Of a stretch of DNA of 64,000 nt, positions 41,942-54,529 are shown piece after piece. Source of the stretch: Azorinus chamasolen (lineage: Eukaryota > Mollusca > Bivalvia > Cardiida > Solecurtidae); contig OY755243.1 of NCBI GenBank assembly GCA_963576725.1, positions 79,672,417 to 79,736,416 on the forward strand, in the 5' to 3' direction. A model generated the notes under the pieces. That model was given only the letters and a program-made list of their open reading frames with translations. It ran no database searches and was not told where the DNA came from. The position numbers and the translations under genes were made by a program. The stretch's first letter is position 1; every line of letters starts with the position of its first letter.

Positions 41942-42193
41942 TTAAGCAAATACCTACAGTAGAACACGTTTTAAGCCAGTCTGTAAGTAAACAAACGATG
42001 TGATAATTTCTTACATGAATATTCATGAGGAAAAGCAATAGATTATCTAAATAGATTATTCGGAATCGTATTGATATGAAAATAAAATAAAGGTGTGATT
42101 AATGTTTTATTCACTAATAAAATAACGAAGAAAAAATGTATATGATACAAATGTATTAAGCTGAAATTAAACCATTTGTTTGTTATATATTTA

Positions 42194-43029
42194 CAACGTC
42201 CTTATATAACCTTATTCTAAAAAGAAAGTTGCATTTTCCCATGAACGTTCAGTTCAATACCGGTTTGAGTCGGTTCTCCTTTTCCCAGAATTCCGCTGTG
42301 TAAGCGCGGAGTAATACTGTACTTGATAATATATTTTGATACGCCACGGCTGTTAAAGTTGGCAATATTATGTATTCAAGCGATAATTCTCAGTAAGAAG
42401 ATGCCACATTTCAAATTTTCAGGGCCGCTTGAACGGCAAAACACGTGACAAGTAATGAGTGAAGCATAAATAAGTCAATGTCCTTACCGTTAACAAAGAA
42501 AAATCCGAGAATAAAATCCAACGTTGTGACCCGCTTTCGATCAAGCATGGCGGGTGAGCAAATTGGCTTCGACACCGCGACCTACATTTAAGAAGATGCT
42601 TTAATACCAACATTTCGTAAATATATATGATTTGAAATATCTCGATAATCTTTTCTTTAAACATAGCTGGACAATTTACTGATTAAAATCTTGTATTCAT
42701 TCTATATTTATAATATGTGTTGGGACTATTTTTCGTACCATGTAGAGAGATCCTACTACGTTAGAAACGAACCTGGCAACGACCTAGATAGCGGCTGTTA
42801 CGTGACCGGTATATAATATTTAAAAACAAATCCGTTGAAATATAAGAAATACAATGGAATATAAATATAAGAAACAAATGACGTGCTCCCGGTGTTCATG
42901 AGGTTATGCAACGCATAGCTTTAAGAGCAAAGATTCACGTGAAGCCCTTCGGGCTTCACTAACTTTGCTCGTAAAGCTATGCGTTGCATAACCTCATGAA
43001 CACCGGAAGCACGTCATTCATTTCTTAAG
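42194..43029. mobile_element. Element K, inverted copy with 370-bp insertion
   Basis: Body and hairpin match 26705-27350 on the other strand. About 42297-42667 is absent from that copy, which in turn has about 180 bp private sequence. Confidence 0.75.
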
Positions 43030-43539
43030 TAAACGTGACCTTATTTGTTCATGCAAATGCGAAGAATTATTATCTACTAATCTACCGGTGTTATCGTTCC
43101 TGCTGTAGAAACGGTAATTTAAGACGGACAGTCACGAGCATAATGCGCATTTAAATTCAGTAAAACTCCCCTGCAACGACAAGACAAAATTAATTGTGCA
43201 GGAGCTTAACCCTTACTCAGCTGCGAAAAATAATGTGTGCTCAAATTTGAATCTGTTCAATTTTGACTACTTTCGATTTGATCAAGCTTTTGAGAAAATA
43301 TTTACCAAGTGACATCACAAAAGCTTTTAGTGACATCACAAAAGCTTTAATAGCATTGACCAAGAGTCAAACAGCTTGGATCTTAGTGATACGCCGAATT
43401 AATTGAATATCACTTAGTTGAAAATGCGACCCATGGTTAGCGGACTACGGGTTAATGAAGTACAAACTAATGCAGAAAACTCAAAAAGTAGCATTCTGTG
43501 TTATTTTCATTCAGTGTGTAGGATGAACTTACTATGGTG

Positions 43540-43732
43540 TCACTTTGCTCTATAAATGCACCTTTTATGCCTTTGCAAAAAGAGTAGACCCAGATCAGAC
43601 GGCTCCTGCAGGAGCAGTCTGATCAGGGTCCGCTCTGTTTGCTTCTGAAATAATATAGATATGAGTCTACATCTACCAAGGCCAAAACTTCCTGGTTTTA
43701 TATGCTATTGGTTAAAGTAATATTCATTATGC
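43540..43732. mobile_element. MITE D2
   Basis: Core cagacggctcctgcaggag; right part gtaatattcattatg; TTAA sites not intact. Confidence 0.65.
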
Positions 43733-43736
43733 TAGA

Positions 43737-44882
43737 TACCAACTAGAGGTTTTTGTCACAAAAACGGATGTCTCCCCTCTAATAAAAACAATATTTAAAG
43801 GGAAATCACTGAAAATGCTATGGACTTGATGATTGATACTTCCCCTCATTATGTGCTTTCCACACCACATTTTTTCAAGAAGAAAATGATAACAGCTAAT
43901 AACTCCAAAAATATTGATACCTGAGTTATGGCCCTTGTGCATGACACTTACTTTCATCATGCTCTTTCCATAAATGAATGTCATTCCAATAGCATCAGTC
44001 AAACAGAAGTTATTGATCGGACAAAAAATGTAACAAAGGGCAATAATTCCAAAAGTACTAAAGCGAGAGTTATGGCCCTTGTTCATGACACTTTCTCTCA
44101 TCATGCTCTTTCATGTATGAAGTTTCAATACAATGGCAAGAGCCATGTTGGAGTTATCGTCCGGACAAGAAAGCGATAAACAAATGTACAAGGGGCAATA
44201 ACTCTCAATTTATTGAAGCCAGAGTTAAGGCCCTTATGCATGACACTTTCTCTTATCATGATCTTTCCATGTATGAAGTTTCACTCCAATGGCATTTGCC
44301 ATATAGGAGTTATCATCCTGACAAAAAATGTGTTTTTTACAAAGGGCAATAACTCCAATATTAGTGAAGCCAGAGTTATGAACCTTAAGCATGACAGTTT
44401 CTCTTATCATGATTTTTCCATGTATGAAGTTTCAATCCAATGCCATGAGCCATATAGGAATTATTATCTGGACAAAAAATTGTGAAAAATATACAAGGGC
44501 AATAACTCAATTATTAGTGAAGCCAGAGTTATGGACCTTGTGTATGACACTTCCACTCGTCATGATCTTTCCATATATGAAGTTTCAATCCAATGACATG
44601 AGCCATATAGGAGTTATCGTCCGGACAAAAAAGGGGCAATAACTCCTATATTTGTGAAGTCAGAGTTATGGACCTTGTGCATGACACTTCCTCTCATTAT
44701 GCTCTTTCCATATATGAAGTTTCAATCAACTGGTATCAGGCATATTGAAGTTATCGTCCGGACAAAAAGTGTGACGGACAGACAGACAGACAGACGGACG
44801 GACAGACAGACAGACAGACAGACGGACAGACAGACAGACAACTCTCACGAAAACAATATGTCTCCCCGGGGGAGACATAATT
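43737..44882 (+). mobile_element. Tandem-core element P3
   Basis: The head is ctagaggtttttgtcac. Six units of about 137-155 bp follow (catgacactt, tatgaagtttcaatccaatg, gggcaataactcc). Then come a GACA/GACG microsatellite (44774-44838) and a terminal hairpin tctccccgggggaga. Open frames across it are repeat shadows. Confidence 0.7.
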
Positions 44883-44999
44883 AATATACAGCAAACCTCT
44901 CTGAACCAATCTTTTACCAAACACGAGTTGAAAATGAAATAAAGAATTTTGATATTAGGAGACTTTGATAAAGATATGAATTATGATAGTGTAAACCAT

Positions 45000-46070
45000 G
45001 AATGGAGAGAGTATTCCCATCTTCTCTTGGTCTGGCACAATTATGAAGTTATTCTACACACGAATGCATTGCGTCCCGTATCCTAATTGGTCACATTTAC
45101 TCAGATAAATTATCAAACCATAATTTGGACATCAGTTCCCAAACTGGACTAACTGATCAGTACCCAATTGCTTGTTCTAGAAAAATTAATAGCAAAAATG
45201 CCATGATGAATCACTATTACATAAAGTACAGGTCGTTCAAGAACTTTAAAGAGTTTCTTGATGACATGAACAATGTCAACTCCATGTACTCTTCTGATAT
45301 AAATGAAACTTTACATTTTTCATGGGAACTTTTTCGTCTATCAAAATAAACATGCACCAACGAGGCGGTACAAGGTTAAAACGTTTATCAGTACTTTATA
45401 ACGTATACGTCAACCTGATTCGCTAAACGGTGATATATCTGATACTGTGAAAGACAGTGATAAATACACAGTTAGCAATGATTTAGATACTACAGATTTT
45501 ATAGAAACAAAGTTTCACACTTGATTACTGTAGCAAAAAGGTCTAATTATGGAAAGAAATTTGTAGATGGTCAAAATGACCAAACTACTACATGTATTTT
45601 GTCTCTGACAAGTCTAGTATTCACAGCCTAACAGTAAATGGTATTATTGCTACTGATTTACAACAAATATCAGATAAATTTAATACATTTTGCACAAACA
45701 TCGCAGCAAACCTGAGGGAGGATATTCCTTCTATTAAATGTATATATATCACTGAAAGCAAAGAGTAAATTTGAATAGTGATATGTCGTCTAAACAAACT
45801 GTCACTTGTGGTGTGCCACAAGGATAAATTCTAGGTCCTCTGTTATTCTTGATATTTATTAATGATCTTCCGTTCTCTATTTCGAATGAAGCCAACATCA
45901 CGGACATGTATGCTGAAGATGCGACTTCATATGATATTACCCGATCTAAGCATATTGTAGATGCTAATCCACAAATATGTTTAAATGTACTCGAAACGTG
46001 GTGTGCAAGTATGGTTCTTAATACGAACAAGACAAAGGTACTAAAGATAACAACTCACGTTTATTAATGT
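45000..46070 (+). pseudogene. Non-LTR retrotransposon fragment (endonuclease end and RT core)
   Basis: The first part (45060-45350) contains LTDQYPIACSRKINS and YRSFKNFKEF, typical of the endonuclease-to-RT linker of jockey/CR1-like elements. The second part has GVPQG, a stop, ILGPLLFLIFINDLPF, and MYAEDATSY where YADDT would stand. The altered catalytic box and the stop show it is dead. Confidence 0.75.
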
Positions 46071-46233
46071 CATGAAAGATAGTATAGAATCAGACCTATT
46101 AAATTCTATATGCAGACAGGACAGGTCTTGATGAGACCTGCATTTGGGTCTACTCTGTTTGCAAAGGTGGTAATAGGAGCGCATGTGGAGTAAAGGGTTA
46201 ACATGTATCATTTCGATTATTTCAGCATAAAAA

Positions 46234-46412
46234 TGGGTCCATGCTTATAAAGCTTTTAGTTGAGTCTGAGTTCGTTCTCAAGCTTTTGCTTGGTCAGATT
46301 TGAGTTCTCAAGCTTTTGATTGGTCAGATGTAAGCCAATGGCTCAAATCTGACCAATCAAAAACTTGAGAACGAACTCAGACTCAACTAAAAGTTTTATA
46401 AGCATGGACCCT
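46234..46412. mobile_element. CCAAT foldback F, left arm duplicated
   Basis: ctcaagcttttg...ggtcagatttgag occurs twice on the left and once on the right. Confidence 0.82.
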
Positions 46413-46467
46413 GGTTTCTCATTAATTTTGTAAATAGTTTATTGCTGTTGTACTAAGTTGTTCTAAC

Positions 46468-46642
46468 CCATTCCCTCCTAGATTGTTTTAGACCCAACCT
46501 CTTTGTATCAACCGAAAAGGAGCATTTTCTGGGGAAAAGGAATGTTTTAGAATTATTATAGTTTTGAAACCAATGGAATCACAATGGTTTCAAAACATGA
46601 CTTTTACAGAAGCGTCAGACGGCGTCAGTATGAGAAATTGGG
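46468..46642. mobile_element. MITE D1, core deleted
   Basis: Left cccattccctcctag and right gagaaattggg; the central hairpin is reduced to aaccaatggaatcacaatgg. Confidence 0.75.
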
Positions 46643-46793
46643 TTAAAACATTAAATGCAGAACTTCATAGAACTCGAATTGTCTACCATTGTATATACCG
46701 ACCAGCTCATTTTAAGTCATTCATTCGTACGTATGGTGAAATATGATAAATAATGTGAACATTCTAAGAGGGTTCTCTCTAATATTGATCTGG

Positions 46794-46971
46794 GTCCATG
46801 CTTATAAAACGTTTTAGTTGAGTCTGAGTTCGTTCTCAAGTTTTTGATTGGTCAGATTTGAGCCTCTGGCTCAAATCTGACCAATCAAAAGCTTGAGAAC
46901 TCAAATCTGACCAATCAAAAGCTTGAGAACGAAACTCAGACTCAACTAAAAGCTTTATAAGCATGGACCCA
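46794..46971. mobile_element. CCAAT foldback F, right arm duplicated
   Basis: ctgaccaatcaaaagcttga occurs twice on the right arm and once on the left. Confidence 0.82.
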
Positions 46972-47117
46972 GCATTATTTATAAAAGGTTGCTGCATTGA
47001 AAGAGTGTCTTACAACATTACATTACAATGTATATGTTAATTATTTTTATCATATTGTTTAGAATAATGGTTACTCATTTGTAAATAGTTTATTGCCGTT
47101 GTACATATTTGCTTTAA

Positions 47118-47309
47118 CCCATTCCCTCCTAGACTGTTTTAGACATAACCTCTTTGAATAAATCTATTGAAAAGGAGCATTTACTAGAAAAAAGTGTTTT
47201 TAAGAATTATTATAGTTTTGAAACCAATGTGATAAATGGTCACAATTGTTTTTAAAAAAAATGACGCGTCAAATAGAAGCGTCAGACGATGTCAGTATGA
47301 GGAAGCGGG
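47118..47309. mobile_element. MITE D1, core reduced
   Basis: TTAA at 47114 and 47310; the hairpin apex is lost. Confidence 0.75.
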
Positions 47310-47377
47310 TTAAAACATTAAATGCAGAACCTCATAGATCTCGAATTATTTACCAGTTTATAAGCAGACCAACTCAT

Positions 47378-47915
47378 TTTTATGCCCCCACCCACCCCTG
47401 GATCAAAGGGGGAGTGGGGCATATTGTTTTTGCCCTGTCTGTTGGTTGGTTTATTGGTTTGGACCCAACTTTAACGTTGGTGATAAGTTTGTAGCCATTG
47501 CACAAACATACTTGGCATGCATGTGTAACTTATGGAGGCGACCATTTTTAGGTGTGACTTATTGTTATACATCAAGGTTAAAGGTAAAATTACGGGTTAA
47601 ATTTAGATTGGCAATAGTTGTGTTGCCATCCAACATACATCCTTCAAACTTTGCATGCATGTGCGACTTATAGAGACGACCATTTTAGGGCTGAGTTATT
47701 AAGGTCAATGTCATATATCAATGTCAAAGGTCAAATAACGGGTCAAATTTAGATTGGCGATAATTTGTCGTCATTCAACATACAATCTTCAAACTTGGCA
47801 TACATGTGCAACTTATTGAGGTGAACATTTTAGGCGTGAATATTTAAGGTCACTGTAATACATTATGGTCAAAGGTCATATCGGAGACATAGTGTTTCAC
47901 AAACACATCTTGTTA
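47378..47915 (+). mobile_element. Tandem-core element P4
   Basis: Starts with a purine/pyrimidine hairpin (tatgcccccaccc with gggagtggggcata). Two to three units of about 145 bp follow (tttagattggc at 47603 and 47748; cttcaaactttgcatgcatg). It ends like P2 in ttcacaaacacatcttgtta, with no microsatellite. Confidence 0.6.
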
Positions 47916-47919
47916 AATT

Positions 47920-48918
47920 ATCCATTTGTGTGTATTGTGAAATAAGGTCAACATTCTCAGAGGGTTCCCTCTAATATAGATCTGCATTATTTACAAATGT
48001 TTGCTGCATTGAAAAGTGTCTTACAACATTACATTATAATGTATGTTACTTCTTTTTACCATATTTTTTTGAATTTATTCTGTAATGAAATATCTATTTG
48101 AGGGGTATCACAGTGGATTAGTTGTTTGACTTATTGAATAGCCTTTGTTAAAAAAAAAATTTTCATTCATCTATACAGTTTGAATCCAAATGCGACGTCA
48201 ACTAACTCGACGTTTCATCGGGACTTTTACTTGTTTACACTCTAAGAAAAGAAGGGGAAAATGTACTTTTTAAGAATTGAAGCAAATGACAATTTAGCGG
48301 ATACTGAGATTATAAGAATCCATCATGAGTATTCATGTAGGATACTGAATCTCTCACGGTCTCACCCGAGTTAGATATTCATTTATCAAATAATTTTGAT
48401 TGTCTCCCTTTTAATTCAACCATCGCGTATTTTATCACATAATCCACAATGTAGGGGTGTCGGACCAAAGTGCAGCAAACCGCGGAAATGCACTAGTACA
48501 TATTTTAGTCAGATTTAGTAGATTAAATCCGGACGATAATGAATCATAAAGAAGCTGCGCAGAACCAATACATGACAGCATTTAATCGTTAGCCAACCGT
48601 AGAGCTGCATGACCAAATCACTTCATGTGAGTCGTCTGTTGTATTGCTATGCTGTTTATAAACAATAGCCGGAACAGCCGCCAGCTACAACCTGTTTCAC
48701 TTTCTATGGCACTTTTTAAAGAATCTTAAAAGAGTGTTCATTACAAATGTGTGTTTTTTATGAAACCAGTTTACTATATAATGAACATGACACGAGCTTT
48801 AGTGATTATTATTTTTTTCGGTACATTTTGTCCTCGAATCCTATAGTATTCTTTTGCAAATTATGTCGAAAAAAGATGCGAAAATATAACCTTGCACTAT
48901 CGCATTTTGTTTTACGTT
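47920..48918. other. Intergenic region
   Basis: A short decayed D3-like core near 48170-48230; no supported gene. Confidence 0.4.
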
Positions 48919-48922
48919 TTAA

Positions 48923-49150
48923 CCCCCTTTCCCTGTTCTGTATTTAGGCCAAATTCAATACCTACTGAATACTGATTAACAAAATAGGTATAAAGAAATA
49001 TGGAAGGTGGAAAATTGTAGACATTTTAGAAAGTAAAGAAATATATCTATCAAATTCTATTAGCAAACAGAGCAGACCCTCTAGGAGCCGTCTGATCTGA
49101 GTCTTCTCTGTTTGCAAATGCTTTAAAACACGTTTGTATGAGGGAAAGGA
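48923..49150. mobile_element. MITE D2b
   Basis: TTAA at 48919 and 49151; core shortened (cagaccctctaggagccgtc). Confidence 0.8.
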
Positions 49151-49257
49151 TTAACTGATTTAACTGTCCGAAAAGAGTGCGATAATTCAACGGTAAACTA
49201 TAGCATCTCTTTTGACATATTTTCTCCACGAATCCTATAGAAATCTATTGGAAATTA

Positions 49258-49697
49258 ACTTTCAAAAATGCGTGCCATTGGAGTGAAACTTCATACATGG
49301 AAAGATCATGATGATAGAAAGTGTCATACATAAGGTCCTTAACTCTGGCTTCAATAAATTGAGAGTTATTGCCCCTTGTACATTTGTTTAACAACTTCTT
49401 GTCCGGACGATAACGCCTACATAGCTCTTGCCATTGTATTGAAACTTCATACATGGAAAGAACATGATGAAAGAGTGTCATGAACAAGGGTCATTGTGTC
49501 ATGCACAAGGGCCATAACTCTGGTATCAATATTTTTGGAGTTATTAGCTGTTATCATTTTCTTCTTGAAAAAAGGTGGTGTGGAAAGCGCATAATGAGGG
49601 GAAGTATCAATCATGAAGTCCATAACATTTTTAGTTTTCCCTTTACATATTGTTTTTATTAGAGAGAAGACATCCGTTTTGTGACAAAAACCTCTAG
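49258..49697 (-). mobile_element. P3 fragment, inverted
   Basis: Carries the P3 head at 49697 (ctagaggtttttgtcac on the minus strand) and two to three units. The microsatellite tail is lost. Confidence 0.65.
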
Positions 49698-49698
49698 T

Positions 49699-50040
49699 TA
49701 TTAACGATCTTCCGTTCTCTATTTCAAATGAAGCCAACATCACGGACATTTATGCTGAAGATACGACTCTATATGATATTACCCGATCTAAGCATAGTGT
49801 AGATGCTAATCCACAAATATGTTTAAATGTACTCGAAATGTGGTGTGCAAGTATGGTTTTTAATACGAACAAGACAAATGTAGTACTAAAGATAACAACT
49901 CACGTTTATTAATGTCATGAAGGATAGTGTAGAATCAGACCTATACAATTCTATATGCAGACAGGGCAGGTCTTGATGAGACCTGCATGAACTGTCTGAT
50001 TTGGGTCTACTCTGTTTGCAAAGGTGCCAATAGGAGCCTA
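49699..50040 (+). pseudogene. Second copy of the RT core fragment
   Basis: Nearly identical to 45857-46200. It encodes INDLPFSISNEANI and YAEDTTLYDITRS, and carries the same downstream tail into a D2-like half element. It is fused directly to an inverted fragment of tandem-core element P3. Confidence 0.75.
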
Positions 50041-50049
50041 TGCACCTTT

Positions 50050-50930
50050 ATAACCTTATAGAAATCTATTGGAAATTAACTTTCAAAAATGCGATAATGT
50101 AAGGGTACACAACGGAATCCTGCTGGGACCAACATCCCAGCAAATTTTGGTAAAACGCCGAAAAAAGCGAAAGTGTAACGTTACATTATCGCATATTTTC
50201 GGTACATTGACAAAAACTTTTGGTTATTTTTCGAACTGGAACAAAATAACATGATGTCATGTGACATCACCTGACAGGGAAGATGAACTTCGAACAGCAT
50301 GTGACATACATAAATCCACCTAAATCAGGGTCAAGCGACATTAATTTATAGAGGAATACTTTATGTTTTCACGTAATACTTTATATACATTTACATTAAA
50401 TCTATGGATGCTAGTGGCAAAAACAAGACGACAGATTGGACTCAGATTAGACTCCAGGTAAGTCGGAGTTTCGTCAGTATCCAAATGCGCTTCTTTGAAG
50501 AATCTACTTTAAAAACTGAAGCAGACAACTATTGATTATTTCAGACGCAAAATACGAAAAACCGGTGGTGCCTTCAAACTTCACACTTCAATCTTCAGAC
50601 TTAATACTTCAAACTTCATGATTCACAATTCCTATAGATATAAACATGAATGACGTCATGAGATTTCCGCTCTTTTGTTAGGGCGATTTTGGAGGAGTTG
50701 GAGGACTTTATGAACAAAGCAGATTTTGATAAGATCAATATTCTATATACATACATGTATATCGGTAATGATATATATCTATATAGATTTTTTTTCTGGC
50801 TCCCAGTGATCCGGATGCCCCGATATTTTACCCAACCTGTAGATCTACTGTAATTCTGGAAAAAGTTGCCACACCAAGCTTTGCAGACAAATTAATGGTG
50901 TAAAAAGGTCCACAAACTTAAATGCAATGT
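50050..50930. other. Intergenic region
   Basis: No supported gene. A donor-like gtaagt at 50459 follows a short open stretch from an ATG at 50406, which I do not accept as an exon. Confidence 0.4.
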
Positions 50931-50931
50931 A

Positions 50932-51135
50932 CAGTAAAACCTCTCTATAACGACCACTAAATTACATAAAGTATTTTGTGTTAAATGCAGGTGGATGCTT
51001 AAAGCAAGGTGAAAGTAAAACAGAACGCTCCTATGGGAGCGTTCTGTTTTACTTTCACCTTGCTTTAAGCAGCCACCTGCTCTAAATACCAACTAATTAA
51101 CACAATTTAGTGGTCGTTATAGAGAGGTTTTACCG
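50932..51135. mobile_element. MITE A, full length
   Basis: 204 bp, TA at both ends; apex gctcctatgggagc. Confidence 0.87.
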
Positions 51136-51429
51136 TATAGTGAATTAGGTAGAACGCCTATGCCTATGTCTATACACAGAAAGAGTGAGTGAGTGAGTTG
51201 GTGATCACAGAAAGATGGTGATAATTAAGTATCAATTGGATAATAAAAATAACCAGTAGTATTAATGCTCTGCTATTTAAAACTTATAATATGCTTTAAA
51301 ATGATTTAGATAACGGGTCGAATTATAAAAAGCAAAGTGGGACTACTCTACCACATAAATTGCATTCTAGAAGAATTGGTTCTGTTTTTTAGTTGGCATA
51401 ACCAGTTTGACATTACTATCAACTATAAT

Positions 51430-51870
51430 TAGGTGAATCAACGACTATTAGATATTTATTATCAAACTTGGTATAATGGAATTAATAATTCAAGACGCCT
51501 AGAAAACTACGCATTATTTAAACGATCCTTTAATTTTGAAAATTATCTTGATTTTATAAAAGAACCAAATTTTCGTATAGCTTTAGCTTGATTCAGGACG
51601 AAACCTCATGACCTTGCTATGGTTTAAGGAAGATATTGTTCATATGTTACCTAGAGAAAATAGAACTTGCGATAACTGCAAATCAAAATTGGTTGAAAAT
51701 GATTTTCACTTCCTGCTGACGTTCACCAAACATTTCAAAAAATATCTAAATATATAAAAGGGTTTACAATGCATGGCCGACATTACAGACATTTGCCTAT
51801 CTATTAAAAGAAACATCTAAACTAAAAGTAAGAAACTTGTTAAAAAATATAAATAACGCAAATTTACAGA
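51430..51870 (+). pseudogene. Non-LTR retrotransposon C-terminal fragment
   Basis: Shifted frames give LLDIYYQTWYNGINNSRRL, ENYLDFIKEPNFRIALA, LPRENRTCDNCKSKLVEND and FHFLL. This is the C-terminal cysteine motif region common in molluscan non-LTR elements. Frameshifts and stops are present. Confidence 0.65.
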
Positions 51871-51929
51871 GGCTGTGATTTTAGCGTAAAAGAAAAACAC
51901 TTTATCTCAAAACTGCCACAACATATATA

Positions 51930-52252
51930 CAGTTGAACTTCGATATCTCGCAACTTCGAGGGACCATACACATTAGTTCGAGGTAACGGATGTTCGAGTT
52001 ATTCGATTTCTAATATCGACAGTTCCTTAAATTCACAGCTTAATGCACGTCTAAGGTAATGCTGAAAGCTCCCGTAGGAGCTTTCAGCATTACTTTAGAC
52101 GTGCATTAAACTGTCACGAGTGCTTCTCTAGATATGTGTAGTGATACATTTTAGAGCATTCCTGTATTGTAAGATTTTGGAAGGACCGAACTTTTAGTTC
52201 GAGTTATCCCGAAAGTGTAGTTATCCGAGTTCGACATATCGAAGTTCTTCTG
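51930..52252. mobile_element. MITE C, full length
   Basis: 323 bp; ends cagttgaacttcgatatctc and gacatatcgaagttcttctg; apex gctcccgtaggagc. Confidence 0.82.
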
Positions 52253-52680
52253 TAGTTAGATACCATTGTGTATCCAAAACCAAACTGACTCGGGAAAATG
52301 GAAACATTTCAAAGCATGATCATTTAGAGTAAACCCTTTCCTGGAACTGTATTTATCATGCATGTACTTTTACTTACTTAATCATCAATGGATAGTGAAA
52401 TCTAATCAAAACAGCAGCAGCAAACGTTAGCATCCTAATCATAGTAATCCGTGGGAGTTCCTAACACAACTTACTTTTTAGAGTACACACACGCTAGTGC
52501 TGATCAATGGGTAAGATAACACGTGACTTTCAACACCTGATCGGGACAAGCGTGCAACACGGGCCGCTTTGACTGGTTACATTCATTGATAAGATTAGTC
52601 TCGTAGTTAATTCAAATCCACTAACGTGAAATAATGCTGATCCAAATATCTGATACTTCCTATATTTCATTAGCAATTAT
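52253..52680. other. Intergenic region without recognised feature
   Basis: No repeat pair or coding pattern seen. Confidence 0.4.
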
Positions 52681-52681
52681 C

Positions 52682-52862
52682 TGGGTCTATGCTTATAAAG
52701 CTTTTAGTTGAGTCTGGGTTTCGTTCTCAGGCTTTTGATTGGTTAGATTTGAGTTCTCAAGCTTTTGATTGGTCAGATTTGAGCCAAAGGCTCAAATCTG
52801 ACCAATCAAAAGCTTGAGAACGATCTCAGACTCAACTAAAAGCTTTATAAGCATGCACCCTG
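52682..52862. mobile_element. CCAAT foldback F, left arm duplicated
   Basis: The left inner arm is present twice; right arm single. Confidence 0.82.
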
Positions 52863-52911
52863 ACCTTTGAATGCAGACTCTTGCGAAGTTTAATTGAGAA
52901 TTAACCGTTAG

Positions 52912-53108
52912 CCTGCTGAGCAAATTATTTTCACAGATTTTTTCACCCACTACATTTTCAAATTTCTAGCTATAATCAGTATGTCTACCAACATACTATC
53001 AGAGCATCAAACAGTTTGGATCCTGATAAGACGCCGATTCATTCGGCGTCTCATCTGGATCCAAACTGTTTGCAAAGGTAATCACTCACCCGCCCGCAGA
53101 AGGCTAAA
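52912..53108. mobile_element. MITE D3-related, different outer ends
   Basis: D3 core (aaacagtttggatcctgat, ggcgtctcatctggatcc) inside outer arms gttagcctgctgagc and gcagaaggctaa. The core matches D3 but the termini do not. Confidence 0.65.
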
Positions 53109-53420
53109 TGTTAATAAATTAACCATATTTATATCCATTCTCTAAACTATAGTTATCTACCATTCTTGTTACCGTAGCTCTTCTGTAAATTCATGTCTTT
53201 GCTTGTGTATGTTTATGTGACCTTGCTCTAAGCATACTAATGTAACTATGTTCTCCGCAATAAAGAAGTGATAATAGATCTATTTGTTACTGTTTGTATT
53301 TTATATGAAATGCTTTTGATTAAGGACCTCAATGTAAATTAGTCATTATGACTAGTTGAGCTACCCTCATTAAATAAAGTCTTCATTCATTCAGGTTCTT
53401 ATAGGGAGATAACTGCTTAA

Positions 53421-53628
53421 CCCTTTCGCTGCCAAACTCTGTCGTCTGCTAACTTCGTCGTCTGCTACAAAATTTCATTCTTTTCATTTTCTTCATTTTT
53501 GTTTCAAAAACACAGTAACAGTAACAAACAATTTGGATCCTGATGAGACGCCAAGTTACTCAGCGTCTCATCTGGATCCAAACTGTTTGCATAGGTAATC
53601 ACAGATCCGGCATTGGCAGCGAAAGGGC
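53421..53628. mobile_element. MITE D3
   Basis: TTAA at 53417; right end gcgaaagggcta with a mutated TTAA. Confidence 0.85.
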
Positions 53629-53758
53629 TAGTGCAGGTTAGAAATCATGCAGAAAGCTCGTATGAGCTTTTTTCTGTATGATTATCAGCCTACTCGGTGT
53701 CTCATCTGTATCCAAACTGTTTGCTAATACGAGCCAATACGCGCTTAGCATGAGGGTG

Positions 53759-53998
53759 TTTACCCATTTACTCCATAAATACACATCTGCAAACAAAGCA
53801 GACCCAGATCAGACGGCTCCTATAGGAGCCGTCTGATCAGGGTCTGCTCTGTTTGCTCATGATACAATATATTATAGATATGATTCTACAGTTTCTACCA
53901 TGGCCAAAATGTCCTGCGTGCATGTGCTATTATAACAATTAATCTAATTTATGTTCATGACGTCATTATTTCTTACATGAAAATTCACGGAGTAAAGA
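53759..53998. mobile_element. MITE D2
   Basis: Core contains GCTCCTATAGGAGC exact (53816); right part acgtcattatttcttacatg. Confidence 0.7.
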
Positions 53999-54237
53999 AT
54001 CAAGGAGCACAAATATGTACACGTGTCATGAACTAATCACTTTTTCTGCAAGAACGATCAACTGATAAGACATTTCATTTTACATCCGTACATACAAACA
54101 GCGTAGACCCAGATCATACAGCCCATGTGGAGGCTTTCTGATCAGGGTATGCTCCTGTTTCAGAGTTCGCAGTTTTTGTCAAGGCAAATCTTTTTATAAT
54201 CATTTGACTATGGTATTATTTTACAAGCGTTATCGAC

Positions 54238-54430
54238 AATTTCCTTCATATAAACACATTTACAAGCATCTGCAAACAGAGTAGACCCAGATCAGACGGC
54301 TCCTATAGGAGCGGTCTGATCAGGGTCTGTTCTGTTTGCTAATGGAATTTGATAAATCCGTTAATGGCTATAATGTTTACCTTCCACATGTCATTATAAC
54401 TATTGTGTCCATGAATATTCAGAAGGTATT
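54238..54430. mobile_element. MITE D2
   Basis: Core cagacggctcctataggagc at 54295; both ends decayed. Confidence 0.65.
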
Positions 54431-54529
54431 GGAATAAATATAGAACATGGAAAGGATCAAAGAACTAAAATAACGATAAAAATTTATTCAATATTTGCTC
54501 TGGACCCGGAGCTACAGATAAAGGTGCGT

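Noticed and set aside
43727..44884. Several overlapping ORFs with FPCMKFQSN-like repeats
   Set aside because: Frames through the tandem units of element P3.
50406..50458. Short coding exon ending at gtaagt
   Set aside because: Very short, no recognisable domain, no partner exon.
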